Notes: generated from the sequence alone by a model not told the origin. 64,000 nucleotides of DNA from Scatomorpha sp964367935 (GCA_964367935.1 CAYIYZ010000002.1:124001-188000), one strand, 5' to 3'. Shown: positions 34,091 through 43,504, counted from the first letter of the stretch. A program made the numbers and translations.

Positions 34091-35707
34091 ATGAACAAGA
34101 AGAGAATCATCGCACTGCTAACAGCAATGGTCCTAATGGTAGGAATGCTTGCCGCTTGTGGCGGCGGCGGAGAAGAGCCGGCAACATCAGCAGATCCTGC
34201 GGCTTCGGGAGAGCCTGCAGAGACAGGTTACAAGGATACCATCACTATAGCGGTAGGAAGTGACCAGAACTACATGGACGGTCAGATGAACAATACAAAC
34301 GACGTGCTTCTGCGTTCAACATACTCACAGCTCGTGAGAAGAGGCGCTGACAATGAAATCGAAGGTGACCTTGCAGAATCTTGGGAAGTATCGGAAGACG
34401 GCACTGTTTGGACTTTCAATCTTCGTCAGGACGTGTACTTCCATAGTGGCAAGCAGCTGACATCAGCAGATGTTAAGGCAAGTTACGACAGGTTGCTTGA
34501 CGAAGAGAACTATGTAAGGTATACTGCTCTTGCGACTGGATATTTGAAAGAGTGTGTGGCGGTAGATGAGTTTACAGTGCAGTTAGTCACAGAGACTCCG
34601 ATAGCAGCGATGCTTGCAAACCTTTGCCACCGTTCAAACCTCATACTGAACGCTGATTACATAGCAGAGTACGGCATAGATCTAGGCTTGTCAGCGGAGT
34701 CGGTAGACGGCACAGGTCCTTATAAGTTAGTATCTTGGGATTTGGGCGAGCAGATGACACTTGAGCGCAACGAAGAGTACTTCAGAGGCCCTGTAGCGAC
34801 AGAGAATATCAATGTTTTGGTAGTATCCGATGCATCTGCAAGGCTTGTAGCTTTGGAGACCGAGCAGGTTGACATAACTACAGTTGCAACTTCAGACATT
34901 CCCGCTCTTTTGGGCAACGAGGCACTGAAGGTAGAGATGATTGACAGTATAGGCGCACATGGTTTACAGTTTAACTGTGCACATGAGTACTTGTCTGATA
35001 CAAAGCTTCGTCAGGCTGTCAGCTATGCGATAGACAGACAGTCAATAATAGATGTTTTGTACTCTGACATAGGCGAGACTGCTGCACGTGCACCGCTGAA
35101 TGAGAATGTGTGGGGATTCCACGACTTTGGTGTAATTGAGCAGGATCAGGAGCTTGCTAAGGAGCTTATGGCTGAGGCAGGATATCCTGACGGATTTGAG
35201 TTCTCCATCATGGTTTATACAGGCTACAATAAGTCACTCGAGACTTGTGAGATGATAGTTGCTGACTTGGCAGAGGTAGGCATTACTGCAACGATAGAGC
35301 CTGTTGACAATGCAACATTCAGCGCGTCCATGGGTGGACGTGCATTCCCCGGCGACAATTTCGAGTGGGGTATGTTCTTCATGGGCTATGGAGCAGGCAC
35401 AGCTGACGCTGATGAAGGTTTGCGCAGAATATGGACAACATCACCTGACGGCAATAACAACAATAACTACGGTTGGTACTCAAACGAGCGTGTAGATGAG
35501 CTACTGCTTGCAGCTGCATCCGAGATGGATGAAGAAGTTCGCCTTGAGATGTACAAAGAAGCACAGCAGATATTGTATATAGATGACCCTGCAGCTGTGT
35601 TTACAAATGACAGAATGAGTGTTTGGTCTATGAACAGCAAGATCGAGGGCTTTGCAATGAACGTAAACAGCGTAATATTCTGGGATGATTTAAAGTGCGC
35701 AGAATAA
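34091..35707 (+). CDS. Oligopeptide-binding lipoprotein (SBP_bac_5)
   Basis: 538 residues. Signal peptide MNKKRIIALLTAMVLM with lipobox LAAC (lipidated Cys23) followed by a Gly-rich linker. SBP family 5 blocks: ESWEVSEDGTVWTFNLRQDVYFHSGKQLTSADVKASYDRLLD and KLRQAVSYAIDRQSII. It captures the ligand outside the membrane and feeds DppBCDF; the ligand could be a peptide or an opine-like or nickel-type compound. Codon use is richer in C-ending codons than the neighbours, as is common for highly expressed binding proteins. Confidence 0.93.
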   Translation: MNKKRIIALLTAMVLMVGMLAACGGGGEEPATSADPAASGEPAETGYKDTITIAVGSDQNYMDGQMNNTNDVLLRSTYSQLVRRGADNEIEGDLAESWEVSEDGTVWTFNLRQDVYFHSGKQLTSADVKASYDRLLDEENYVRYTALATGYLKECVAVDEFTVQLVTETPIAAMLANLCHRSNLILNADYIAEYGIDLGLSAESVDGTGPYKLVSWDLGEQMTLERNEEYFRGPVATENINVLVVSDASARLVALETEQVDITTVATSDIPALLGNEALKVEMIDSIGAHGLQFNCAHEYLSDTKLRQAVSYAIDRQSIIDVLYSDIGETAARAPLNENVWGFHDFGVIEQDQELAKELMAEAGYPDGFEFSIMVYTGYNKSLETCEMIVADLAEVGITATIEPVDNATFSASMGGRAFPGDNFEWGMFFMGYGAGTADADEGLRRIWTTSPDGNNNNNYGWYSNERVDELLLAAASEMDEEVRLEMYKEAQQILYIDDPAAVFTNDRMSVWSMNSKIEGFAMNVNSVIFWDDLKCAE

Positions 35708-35802
35708 GCAAATAGTAAAAGCAAGATATCGGTCCCTTTGCAAAATAGGTGTGAGGGGGCCGATGTTATGCCATAAATTAAAGTTAGACGTGAGGTAAGG
35801 AC

Positions 35803-36450
35803 ATGGAGTATTCTTCTAAGGTAGATATAGTGTTAGCTGCGATAAGGTCGGACATCGAGAAGGGTGTGTACATTCCCGGTGAGAAGATCACAATAAGTAG
35901 GGTGGCGAAGAAATTACAGTGTAGCGAGACACCTGTCCGAGAGGCTTTGCGTCGCTTAGAGAGCGAACGTGTGGTTAAAATAGTGCCGAATGTAGGTGCA
36001 ATAGTGGAGTCATTCGGACGTGAATATTTGGAGCAATTGGTATCTGTAAAAACTGTGTTAGAGGAATATGCGTTGAGTCTTTGCATAGAGAGGATAACGG
36101 CATCTGATATTAAGAAATTACGTGCACTGAATGTAGATATGGAAAAGGAATATAATAGAGGCAATCTAAAGAAATGTTCGGATTTAAATCATAGGTTTCA
36201 TATGCATTTATATAGGATCTCAGGCAACGAGGTGCTGAGTTCTTATATACACGAGATGTGGTTGAGGTGGCCTATAGGCAAGTATGCGGAATTTGTGTCA
36301 AAGGAGCGGTACGAGGAATCTTTTAGACAGCACAATGAGCTATTAGAGGCTATTGAGTGTAAAGACTCTGTGATGGCGCAGGAGATTTTGAAGGCTCATA
36401 AGACCGGTAGCTTGAATAATTTTGAAAGCAATTACAAATTTTTTATATAG
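35803..36450 (+). CDS. GntR/FCD-type transcriptional regulator
   Basis: 215 residues. Winged helix-turn-helix in the first 75 residues (ISRVAKKLQCSETPVREALRRLESERVVKI) and an all-helical FCD effector domain with the metal-site pattern D-x3-H (DLNHRFH) and later His residues. It probably responds to a small organic acid and controls the preceding transporter operon and/or the facing Ldh2 gene. Ends just before a 24-bp terminator. Confidence 0.92.
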   Translation: MEYSSKVDIVLAAIRSDIEKGVYIPGEKITISRVAKKLQCSETPVREALRRLESERVVKIVPNVGAIVESFGREYLEQLVSVKTVLEEYALSLCIERITASDIKKLRALNVDMEKEYNRGNLKKCSDLNHRFHMHLYRISGNEVLSSYIHEMWLRWPIGKYAEFVSKERYEESFRQHNELLEAIECKDSVMAQEILKAHKTGSLNNFESNYKFFI

Positions 36451-36453
36451 CGG

Positions 36454-36504
36454 AAAATGCACAGCCCCTAAGTTGAAGTCTTCAACTTAGGGGCTGTGCA
36501 TTTT
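36454..36504. terminator. Bidirectional terminator between gntR and the Ldh2 gene
   Basis: Perfect 24-bp stem (36454-36477 with 36481-36504) and a 3-nt loop, flanked by A and T runs on the two sides. Confidence 0.92.
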
Positions 36505-36512
36505 AGTTGGGT

Positions 36513-37529
36513 TTATAGGGAAAGTTCACATATTTTGCTCCAAATAGCGTCATCAACACTTACACCCTCGCGAATACTGCGCTCCATGTTAGCGGATGCA
36601 CGTGCTCCGGGAATGATGATTTTTGAATTTTCGTCGGCGAGATGCGCGTTTTTTGCAGCGGCAATACGATCTTCGACTTTAAAGTTGAGTTCGTCCTCGT
36701 CACCGAACATGTAGGGGTCATAGGCTATGAAGACTTGTGAGCACGACGTGCAGTAGGCGTTTTGCTCCCTGTCCATGTCTGAGCCGGTCTTTCCTCCTGA
36801 CATCATAGCAGCAGCTAAATCGAGTACAAGAGCCATACTACTGCCTTTCCAATAGCCTGTGGGCAGTAAGCGCATACTTTCCATAATAGCACCCGGGTCT
36901 CTTGTGAGTACACCATCTTTTGTGAAGCCGCCGTCTATGGGTAATTGCTCATTAGCCAATTTATAGACACCGAGCTTGCCATAGGCAAACTGGCTCATAG
37001 CCATGTCTATCACAATGGGATACTCTTTATGGGGGATACCCAAGCAGAACGGGTTGTTACCAACACTGGCAACGTCGCTTCCCCAAAGAGGCATACAACT
37101 CTCGGTGTTAATCCAGTTCATGCCCACGAAACCCGCTTCAGCCATTTTCCTTGTATATGTACCGCCACGCATCCAGTGTGTTGTATTTTTGAGTGTAACA
37201 CAGCCTATTCCATGATCTTTTGCTAAAGCGATAGCTCGTTTAGTACAGTAGAGAGCGTTTGTTATACCAATACCAAGCTTGCCGTCATAACGCTCAACGG
37301 CGCCCTTAGACTTCAGCAATGAAATTTGAGCCTTAGGATCTACTAGCCCTCTTTTCACATAATCTAAAAAGAGGGGCACGCGGTTAAGCCCGTGGCTTTC
37401 GACACCGTGAGCACTGGATTCTACATGAGTTAAAGCGCAAACATCGGCGTCATCATGACTGAGTCCCGTCTTGAGCATAGCGTTTCGAACGACTGTGACC
37501 GCATTATTGTATTCTACGCGAATTTTCAT
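36513..37529 (-). CDS. Ldh2/malate-dehydrogenase-like oxidoreductase (MDH2 family)
   Basis: 338 residues from the ATG at 37529 (ggaggt 6 nt upstream; the frame is open to 37574 through a hairpin). The H-x-x-S/E block THVESSAHGVESHGLNRVPLFLDY and NNPFCLGIPHKEYPIVIDMAMS are typical. The family includes malate, ureidoglycolate, sulfolactate and delta-1-piperideine-2-carboxylate reductases, all NAD(P)-dependent on 2-keto or cyclic imino acids. Faces a GntR-RidA-transporter operon, which fits a joint catabolic pathway. Confidence 0.9.
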   Translation of the reverse strand: MKIRVEYNNAVTVVRNAMLKTGLSHDDADVCALTHVESSAHGVESHGLNRVPLFLDYVKRGLVDPKAQISLLKSKGAVERYDGKLGIGITNALYCTKRAIALAKDHGIGCVTLKNTTHWMRGGTYTRKMAEAGFVGMNWINTESCMPLWGSDVASVGNNPFCLGIPHKEYPIVIDMAMSQFAYGKLGVYKLANEQLPIDGGFTKDGVLTRDPGAIMESMRLLPTGYWKGSSMALVLDLAAAMMSGGKTGSDMDREQNAYCTSCSQVFIAYDPYMFGDEDELNFKVEDRIAAAKNAHLADENSKIIIPGARASANMERSIREGVSVDDAIWSKICELSL

Positions 37530-37554
37530 TATTACACCTCCAATATTAAAATAC

Positions 37555-37588
37555 ATGGTCTGTGACGTGTACACACGTCACAGACCAT
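37555..37588. terminator. Hairpin between the chemoreceptor and the Ldh2 gene
   Basis: Perfect 16-bp inverted repeat with only 2 unpaired bases between the arms (37555-37570 with 37573-37588). Both genes run leftward, so it is a terminator for the chemoreceptor gene or a regulatory hairpin before the Ldh2 gene; a T-run after it is weak. Confidence 0.7.
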
Positions 37589-37606
37589 ATTGATAAAGCT
37601 ATAATG

Positions 37607-39247
37607 CTATAGTACAAACTTTTCGACAAGCGTGTGCAGTGCATTTGCCTGTGCCTCAAGTTCCTGACTTGCGGCAGCACTTTCTTCGCTCATGGCAGTG
37701 TTAGCTGAAATTACTGATGAGATTTCTTCGATACCACTTGAGATGTTACGAATACCGACATTCTGTTCGTCAGTAGCCTTTGCAATTTCATCTATAGTGA
37801 TGACCATCTGTCGTACTTTATCTGCGAGATCTTCAAATGAATTGTTTGCATTCACAGCTATACCTTCGCCGAGCTGTACAGCGCTGATAGAATGTGCAAT
37901 GAGTTCAGAGGTGTTTTTAGCAGCGTCTGAAGCTTTCTGTGCGAGATTACGTACTTCGTCCGCAACGACTGCAAAGCCCTTACCGGCAGAGCCGGCTCGT
38001 GCAGCCTCCACAGCTGCGTTAAGAGCGAGAATGTTAGTCTGGAATGCTATGTCGTCTATGACCTTAATGACCTTGCCGATGTCCTCGGAGGTGGTAGAGA
38101 TTTCACGCATAGCGTCAAGCATACGCTTCATGTCTGAGAGAGTGCTCTCGGTGACTTTGCCTGAGACTAAGGCTATGTCATTAATCTTTCTTGTGTTTTT
38201 CGCGTTATCTTCTATTTGAGATGAAATGTCGGCTAAGCTACGTGAGAGGCTGTCAACACTGTTAGCTTGGTTTATAGAACCGTCAGCGAGTATTTGTGCA
38301 CTGCCGGATACAGCAGCTACGTTCGAAGATATCTGTACAGCGGAGGAAGATACCTGAGACAGTGCACCACGAACGGAGTTTGTCATCGAATCCAATGAGT
38401 TATATAGTTGCTTCCACTCACCTACATACATCTCGCGATCGCCCAAGTCCACGTTCCAGTCACCCTTAGCGATCTTACTGAGCATAGTTACAAGTGTCTC
38501 ATTAAGTGTAGATAGGGCAAATTTCATGTCGTTAAATCTGATTGCCAATTCACCTATCTCGTTATTGGCTTTGACATCTAAATCGAAGTTCAACTTACCT
38601 TCGGCTATGCTCTGGGCGGCATCCATGACAGTTGCTAAGGGCTTAGCAACTGCACGTGTTATCATTATTTTAGATATAATGCAGACGAGTAGGATGAGTG
38701 CTATACCGACTATCATAGATACAGTCAAGGCAGAGTCAATGGCTGCATCGTTAGAGGTAGAAGGAAGTCCGGAGAATAATACACCGATGGTGTTGCCACT
38801 ATCGTCCTTGTAAGGGATATAGGACGTAATGTGCTTTTCGCCCAAGATACTTGTCTCACCCACATAGCTCTCGCCTCTTGTCAGTACAGCACTTGCTATA
38901 GTCGGATCCAGACTTGTACCAGTCGCTCTCTTGCCATCTATAATGATGGTAGTAAATTCACGTACATCACCGCTGAATATGGTGAACTCACAACCTGTTA
39001 TATCCTTGAGCCTGTCCAAAACATGGGTCTTATCCTCCATTTCGGCTATCTCATGTAGGCTAAGTTCGTATGCGAGCAGTTTTGTACCGGTAATACATTG
39101 GTCAGTAATTTCGAGATTCACATTAGTCCTCGTGGTTGCACCGCTGATAAGTATCATAACAGTGACTATGATAGTCGTTGTTACAGCTATGAGAATATTA
39201 AATTGCGTTGATAAATTACCTACTTTTTTCTTTTTTGCTTTGTTCAT
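37607..39247 (-). CDS. Methyl-accepting chemotaxis protein with Cache-type sensor
   Basis: 546 residues. TM helix near 17-37, a periplasmic/extracellular single Cache-like domain to about 175 (ITGCEFTIFSGDVREFTTI, SYVGETSILGEKHITSYIPYKD), a second TM (ALTVSMIVGIALILLVCII), HAMP, and the signalling tip AFQTNILALNAAVEAARAG with GKGFAVVADEVRNLA. Senses a small molecule and signals to CheA at the flagellar system. It runs toward the Ldh2 gene. Confidence 0.95.
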   Translation of the reverse strand: MNKAKKKKVGNLSTQFNILIAVTTTIIVTVMILISGATTRTNVNLEITDQCITGTKLLAYELSLHEIAEMEDKTHVLDRLKDITGCEFTIFSGDVREFTTIIIDGKRATGTSLDPTIASAVLTRGESYVGETSILGEKHITSYIPYKDDSGNTIGVLFSGLPSTSNDAAIDSALTVSMIVGIALILLVCIISKIMITRAVAKPLATVMDAAQSIAEGKLNFDLDVKANNEIGELAIRFNDMKFALSTLNETLVTMLSKIAKGDWNVDLGDREMYVGEWKQLYNSLDSMTNSVRGALSQVSSSAVQISSNVAAVSGSAQILADGSINQANSVDSLSRSLADISSQIEDNAKNTRKINDIALVSGKVTESTLSDMKRMLDAMREISTTSEDIGKVIKVIDDIAFQTNILALNAAVEAARAGSAGKGFAVVADEVRNLAQKASDAAKNTSELIAHSISAVQLGEGIAVNANNSFEDLADKVRQMVITIDEIAKATDEQNVGIRNISSGIEEISSVISANTAMSEESAAASQELEAQANALHTLVEKFVL

Positions 39248-39280
39248 AAACTTATCCCCCGATCGGTTTTATCTTCCTCC

Positions 39281-39309
39281 ATTATATTACAAAACGGTTT
39301 CAAAGTAAA
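39281..39309 (-). promoter_or_regulatory. Promoter of the chemoreceptor gene
   Basis: Minus strand TTTACT, 17-bp spacer, TATAAT, 34 bp before the ATG at 39247. No sigma-28-type motif is seen. A ccgatcgg palindrome lies in the leader. Confidence 0.6.
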
Positions 39310-39380
39310 TAGTATATTAAATAATGTTAGGGTTAATGGTTGCAGTTGTTGTATAGGTCGCTTAAGTATATGCAAGAATC

Positions 39381-39414
39381 TGAGCCTTGAAAAGAGTGCT
39401 CTTTCCAAGGCTCA
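39381..39414. terminator. Hairpin after the anti-sigma gene
   Basis: Stem tgagccttg / caaggctca extended by aaagag / ctcttt with one mismatch, 20 bp after the anti-sigma stop. Weak T-run. Confidence 0.6.
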
Positions 39415-39434
39415 GATACAAATCAGCTTAGTTT

Positions 39435-40349
39435 TTAGTTGACATATGTCATGAAGGAATCGGTATCGCCCAAGGGTATGTAGAGTAAGCCATCATTACC
39501 CATAGCGTGTACGCCCTCACCTTTGGAAATCCAAACGGAGATTTCTTGCGCAGAACCGTCTGCTGATTCTAATGAAAAAATTAGTTCTGGGTCACGCTCC
39601 AACAGCAAATCACTTTCAGCGGAAAACGCCAAGAGGGAGATGATGTGCACGAGATCGTCTGAGTTAGTAATCACAATTTCGCCGACATTAGAAAATATTC
39701 TGACGCTAATGGTGGAATCGGAGCTTTTGGAGTAGCTGAAAATGTCGTTAGAGCTGGCTGCGACTAAGCCGGCACCTGTGTCAAGAGTTGCGCTTACAGT
39801 GGGTGCGGTTGTAAAGCGGCTCACAGAGCCATCCGCAGGTGCGTCGTCCATAGACTCAGCATCCATCGGTGAGACATCCATTGGAGTAGCTTCCATAGCA
39901 GTAATCTCCGCAGATGAGCCCTCGACATCAGCGACTTTCGTTGTGACAGAACTTCCGGACCCTGAAACGGCGCTGTAGGGTGTGCCAGCACCGGTGCTGG
40001 CATCATTGATACCGCCCTGCGTAAAGTCTCGCCAAGTGCCGGAAGAAAATACTAAAGCGGCACAAGCGGCGACGGCAACTACAGTGCCGACAATTCGCTT
40101 GGGAAAACGTGTTACCTTAGCAGAGCGTGGTTGCTCGTTTTTTATAGCGTCCATGACCCTTTCGTTGAAACCAAGCGGGAGCGGCAGCTCCTCACGCATA
40201 ATAGTGCTTAGGTTAGTAAAGTGCTCATATAGTGCTTTACAATCAGCACAAGTTTTTATATGTTCACTTAGAATATTTCTCTCATCTTGCGTCAGCTCGC
40301 CATCGAGCTCGGCGCTCATGAGTTCCCCCATGTATTCGCAATCGGACAT
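39435..40349 (-). CDS. Anti-sigma factor with zinc-binding ZAS domain
   Basis: 304 residues from the ATG at 40349; a GTG 9 nt upstream directly abuts the ribosome site. Zinc-binding H-x3-C-x2-C is HIKTCADC near residue 35, one membrane helix (IVGTVVAVAACAALVFSS) follows near residue 85, then a long outer domain with a Met/Asp/Pro-rich stretch (TPMDVSPMDAESMDDAP). Binds and holds the ECF sigma factor encoded just upstream until released by a membrane signal. 45 bp behind the sigma gene. Confidence 0.9.
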   Translation of the reverse strand: MSDCEYMGELMSAELDGELTQDERNILSEHIKTCADCKALYEHFTNLSTIMREELPLPLGFNERVMDAIKNEQPRSAKVTRFPKRIVGTVVAVAACAALVFSSGTWRDFTQGGINDASTGAGTPYSAVSGSGSSVTTKVADVEGSSAEITAMEATPMDVSPMDAESMDDAPADGSVSRFTTAPTVSATLDTGAGLVAASSNDIFSYSKSSDSTISVRIFSNVGEIVITNSDDLVHIISLLAFSAESDLLLERDPELIFSLESADGSAQEISVWISKGEGVHAMGNDGLLYIPLGDTDSFMTYVN

Positions 40350-40394
40350 CTTATTCACACCCCATAAACAAAACTTAAAAATGAAAGTTCGCCA

Positions 40395-41009
40395 TTACAC
40401 CTTCTCTACGAATTTTGACGTGAGCGTATCGGGAATGTTCCCATCATTCAGAAGAAATTCGCACAGTTTTTTTCTGGCTCTGAAAATACGTGATTTTACG
40501 GTACCCGTCTCAATGTTGAGTAGGGCTGAAATCTCATCGTATGACATACCTTGCACCTCACGCAAAGTGAGTATTTCTCTAAAGTCATCGGACAAACTCT
40601 CTAAGCCACGCGCAAGCGCATCTTGCATTTCACGTTTATCGAGTACTTCCTCGGGTGAGTAGCGAGTGTCTGAAATTTCGAGCTCACCGACTTCCTCGCT
40701 ATCCGACGATTGCACAGTGAGGGAAGATGAGGGTCTACGTGTACGAGCCCTTAGAAAGTCTATGCATATATTTGAGGTCAGTCTATGTAGCCAGACAGAA
40801 AACTTACTGTCACCTCTAAAGTTATCCAAAGAGTTAAATGCACGTATGAATGCCTCTTGTGCCATGTCTTGAGCATCATCCTCGTTCCCAAGCATTCGAT
40901 ACGCCAACTTGTACACCATGTTGCTGTGCGCTGTTACGAGGGCTTCGAAGGCGTTTACATCTCCGCCTCTCACACGCTCAACAATCCGGCGTTCCTCTTC
41001 ACGAGTCAT
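40395..41009 (-). CDS. ECF RNA polymerase sigma factor (SigW/RpoE type)
   Basis: 204 residues with region 2 (MVYKLAYRMLGNEDDAQDMAQEAFIRAF, KFSVWLHRLTSNICID) and region 4 (DFREILTLREVQGMSYDEISALLNIETGTVKSRIFRARKKL). Partner of the anti-sigma factor that follows. Its start overlaps the dusB stop by 4 bp, so the sigma gene is translated from the trmB-exoA-dusB message as well as from any promoter of its own. Confidence 0.95.
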   Translation of the reverse strand: MTREEERRIVERVRGGDVNAFEALVTAHSNMVYKLAYRMLGNEDDAQDMAQEAFIRAFNSLDNFRGDSKFSVWLHRLTSNICIDFLRARTRRPSSSLTVQSSDSEEVGELEISDTRYSPEEVLDKREMQDALARGLESLSDDFREILTLREVQGMSYDEISALLNIETGTVKSRIFRARKKLCEFLLNDGNIPDTLTSKFVEKV

Positions 41010-41989
41010 TCGATATCACCTCTCAAATCACGCTTAATCGCACGAATGAGCGAATGTAGCTCATCCAAGGACGAAATAGCGGTGAGTTCTTTTTTGTATG
41101 GTGCAGAGTGCGCAACACCATGCAGAAACCAAGTCAGACGTCCACGTGACTCTATGCAAGCGCCACGCTCACCCTTTTGCTTAGCTGCGAGCTCTACCAT
41201 TCGGTAAGCGGTGTCCATGCGTTCTTTAAACGGGGGGGTCGGAGGTATGGGTAGACCGCTAAGTGCCGCCTCCGCACGAGCAAACAGCCAAGGGTCACCA
41301 AAGCTACCACGGCCTATCATGCAAAAATCAGCGCCCGTGTGCTCGCAAATGCGCCGAGCGTCGTCGGCAGAAAGCACATCACCATTAGCGGAAACAGGTA
41401 TGCTGACGGCACGCTTTACATCACGAATAATGTCCCAATCGGCGAGACCGGAGTACATTTGTACCCTTGTGCGGCCGTGAACGGCTATGGCAGAGGCGCC
41501 GGAGTCCTCACACATACGTGCAAAGTCAACGGCGTTTACACAGGAGGAGTCCCAACCTTTGCGAAACTTAACAGTAACGGGCACACTTACAGCATCAACG
41601 ACAGCACGAATAATGGAAGCTGCCAATTCTGGTGTACGCATAAGGGCGGAGCCGTCACCGTTTTTGACGACCTTTCCGACGGGGCAACCCATGTTAATGT
41701 CAATTATATCGGCACCACTGATGTTGAGTGCACGCAAAGCGCCCTCAGCACATACAGAAGGCTCGTGTCCGAATATTTGAAGCGCAACAGGGTGCTCATC
41801 CTCTGGGATATATAGAAGTTCGGCGGTCTTCTTATCCTCGTAGCACAGAGCGGCAGCGCTCACCATCTCAGTGACAGTTAAAGCTGCGCCCTGCTCGCGG
41901 CAGATACGCCGAAACGCCGCATCGGTAACGCCGGCCATGGGCGCTAATACAGTGCGGCCTTTTATTTCAATTTCGCGAATGAAGGGCAT
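41006..41989 (-). CDS. dusB: tRNA-dihydrouridine synthase (DusB type)
   Basis: 327 residues. LAPMAGVTDAAFRRICREQGA at the start, catalytic Cys in INMGCPVGKVVKNGDGSALM, and FMN-binding HGRTRVQMY and IGRGSFGDPW. Reduces specific uridines in the tRNA D-loop. Overlaps the sigma gene (ATGA) and lies 5 bp behind exoA. Confidence 0.95.
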   Translation of the reverse strand: MPFIREIEIKGRTVLAPMAGVTDAAFRRICREQGAALTVTEMVSAAALCYEDKKTAELLYIPEDEHPVALQIFGHEPSVCAEGALRALNISGADIIDINMGCPVGKVVKNGDGSALMRTPELAASIIRAVVDAVSVPVTVKFRKGWDSSCVNAVDFARMCEDSGASAIAVHGRTRVQMYSGLADWDIIRDVKRAVSIPVSANGDVLSADDARRICEHTGADFCMIGRGSFGDPWLFARAEAALSGLPIPPTPPFKERMDTAYRMVELAAKQKGERGACIESRGRLTWFLHGVAHSAPYKKELTAISSLDELHSLIRAIKRDLRGDIE

Positions 41990-41994
41990 GTCAG

Positions 41995-42750
41995 TTACAC
42001 CTCAATATCAAGTCCGACTGGGCAGTGGTCACTACCCATTACTTCAGGGCAGATGAAAGCACTTTCGATAGCATCACGAATCCTGTCGGAAACGACGAAA
42101 TAGTCAATGCGCCAACCGGAGTTATTTGCACGTGCGTTACCCCTGTAGCTCCACCATGTGTAAGCACCTGCGGTGTCGGGGTAGCGGTACCTGAAAGTGT
42201 CGGTAAAACCGCTTTTTAAAAGTTCGGTCATTTTAGAGCGTTCCTCATCGGAGAAACCGGGATTTTTTCTGTTAGTCTTTGGGTTCTTCAGATCTATTTC
42301 CTCGTGTGCTACATTTAAGTCACCGCAAATGATCACGGGCTTCACAGCGTCTAAGGCACATACATAGCTGCGGAACGCATCTTCCCAAGCCATGCGGTAT
42401 TCAAGGCGCTTAAGCCCATCCTGAGCGTTTGGGGTATATACGCAGACGAGGTAGAAGGACTGGTACTCTAAAGTTACACAGCGACCTTCGCTATCGTGCT
42501 CAGCTAAACCCAAGCCACGGCTGACGCTGAGTGGCTTGTGTCGAGTGTAAATAGCGGTGCCGGAATAACCCTTCTTCACTGCATAGTCCCAGTAATGCGT
42601 GTATCCGTCGAATTCAAGGTCAATTTGACCATCCTGCAATTTTGTTTCCTGCAAGCAGAAGAAATCGGCATCGAGGTCACGGAAGATATCTTCAAATCCT
42701 TTTTTTTGGACAGCACGAAGGCCGTTGACGTTCCATGATATAAACTTCAT
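41995..42750 (-). CDS. exoA: Exodeoxyribonuclease III (AP endonuclease)
   Basis: 251 residues. MKFISWNVNGLRAV, CLQETKLQDG (metal Glu), YTPNAQ, CGDLNVAHEEIDL and GSDHCPVGLDI supply all catalytic residues of ExoIII. Repairs abasic and oxidised DNA sites. The stop-start junction with trmB is a one-base overlap. Confidence 0.96.
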   Translation of the reverse strand: MKFISWNVNGLRAVQKKGFEDIFRDLDADFFCLQETKLQDGQIDLEFDGYTHYWDYAVKKGYSGTAIYTRHKPLSVSRGLGLAEHDSEGRCVTLEYQSFYLVCVYTPNAQDGLKRLEYRMAWEDAFRSYVCALDAVKPVIICGDLNVAHEEIDLKNPKTNRKNPGFSDEERSKMTELLKSGFTDTFRYRYPDTAGAYTWWSYRGNARANNSGWRIDYFVVSDRIRDAIESAFICPEVMGSDHCPVGLDIEV

Positions 42751-43484
42751 TATTTATCTTCCTCCATAGCTCCCTCAAGTCGGCTACGCGCGTCGGAGAG
42801 TGAAGCATTTCTAAGTCTCTCTAAGGGTTCAGCTAGAGTTTTAGTTTGCTCCGTTTTACTTGCTACCAGCCTATTTATTTTCACACCCTCATTATGGAAC
42901 TTCTCCTCGTAGTCGGTCATAATACCGCAGATGCCGTCGCTATGCAGGTCACGAGTAACCTCGGAGAGCGCCCAACCTTCAGCGATGAACTGCTCGAGGG
43001 ACCACTCGAAGAGCGGTGCGTTATCGGTTTTAAAGTGTATTTCGCCGTGTTGTGATAGGAGCTGCTCGTATATACGCAGAAAAGACGGAGCAGTCAACCT
43101 ATGCTTTGCGTCACGACTTTTAGGCCATGGGTCACAGAAGTTGATGTAAATTACATCGCATTCGCCCTGCTCAAACATTTCAGTGAGTGTTAGAGCGTCG
43201 GCGTCAATAAAACGAATGTTAGATAGCCCGATGTCCATAGTACGCTCCATAGCGATGACCATGGCGTCGGGGACTCGTTCAACTGCAACCAAGAGCGTAT
43301 CGGGCAAGGAGGCAGCGGTTTCGGTGGTAAATCTACCCTTGCCACAACCGATTTCTAAGCGTAAAGTGGAGCAGTCGGGCTTCAAGCTTCGCCACTTGCC
43401 GCTGTATTCTGCGGGAATTTTTATGTTGACCGCCTCACATTTTTCCATACGTGGAACAAGGTTTGGCTTCTTTCTCATTCTCAA
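42750..43484 (-). CDS. trmB: tRNA (guanine-N7-)-methyltransferase TrmB
   Basis: 244 residues. IGCGKGRFTTETA (SAM site), NFCDPWPKSRDAKHRL and TDYEEKFHNEGVKINRL are TrmB blocks. Methylates G46 of tRNA. The start is a TTG at 43484 (gaggtg 7 nt before) or the ATG two codons later. First gene of the trmB-exoA-dusB-sigma-antisigma unit. Confidence 0.94.
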   Translation of the reverse strand: MRMRKKPNLVPRMEKCEAVNIKIPAEYSGKWRSLKPDCSTLRLEIGCGKGRFTTETAASLPDTLLVAVERVPDAMVIAMERTMDIGLSNIRFIDADALTLTEMFEQGECDVIYINFCDPWPKSRDAKHRLTAPSFLRIYEQLLSQHGEIHFKTDNAPLFEWSLEQFIAEGWALSEVTRDLHSDGICGIMTDYEEKFHNEGVKINRLVASKTEQTKTLAEPLERLRNASLSDARSRLEGAMEEDK

Positions 43485-43504
43485 AACATATCACCTCAAA
43501 GTGC

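Noticed and set aside
40398..43055. Rightward open frames of 60 to 230 codons opposite the sigma, dusB, exoA and trmB genes
   Set aside because: They mirror the well-conserved genes on the other strand, lack ribosome sites and have no recognisable domains.
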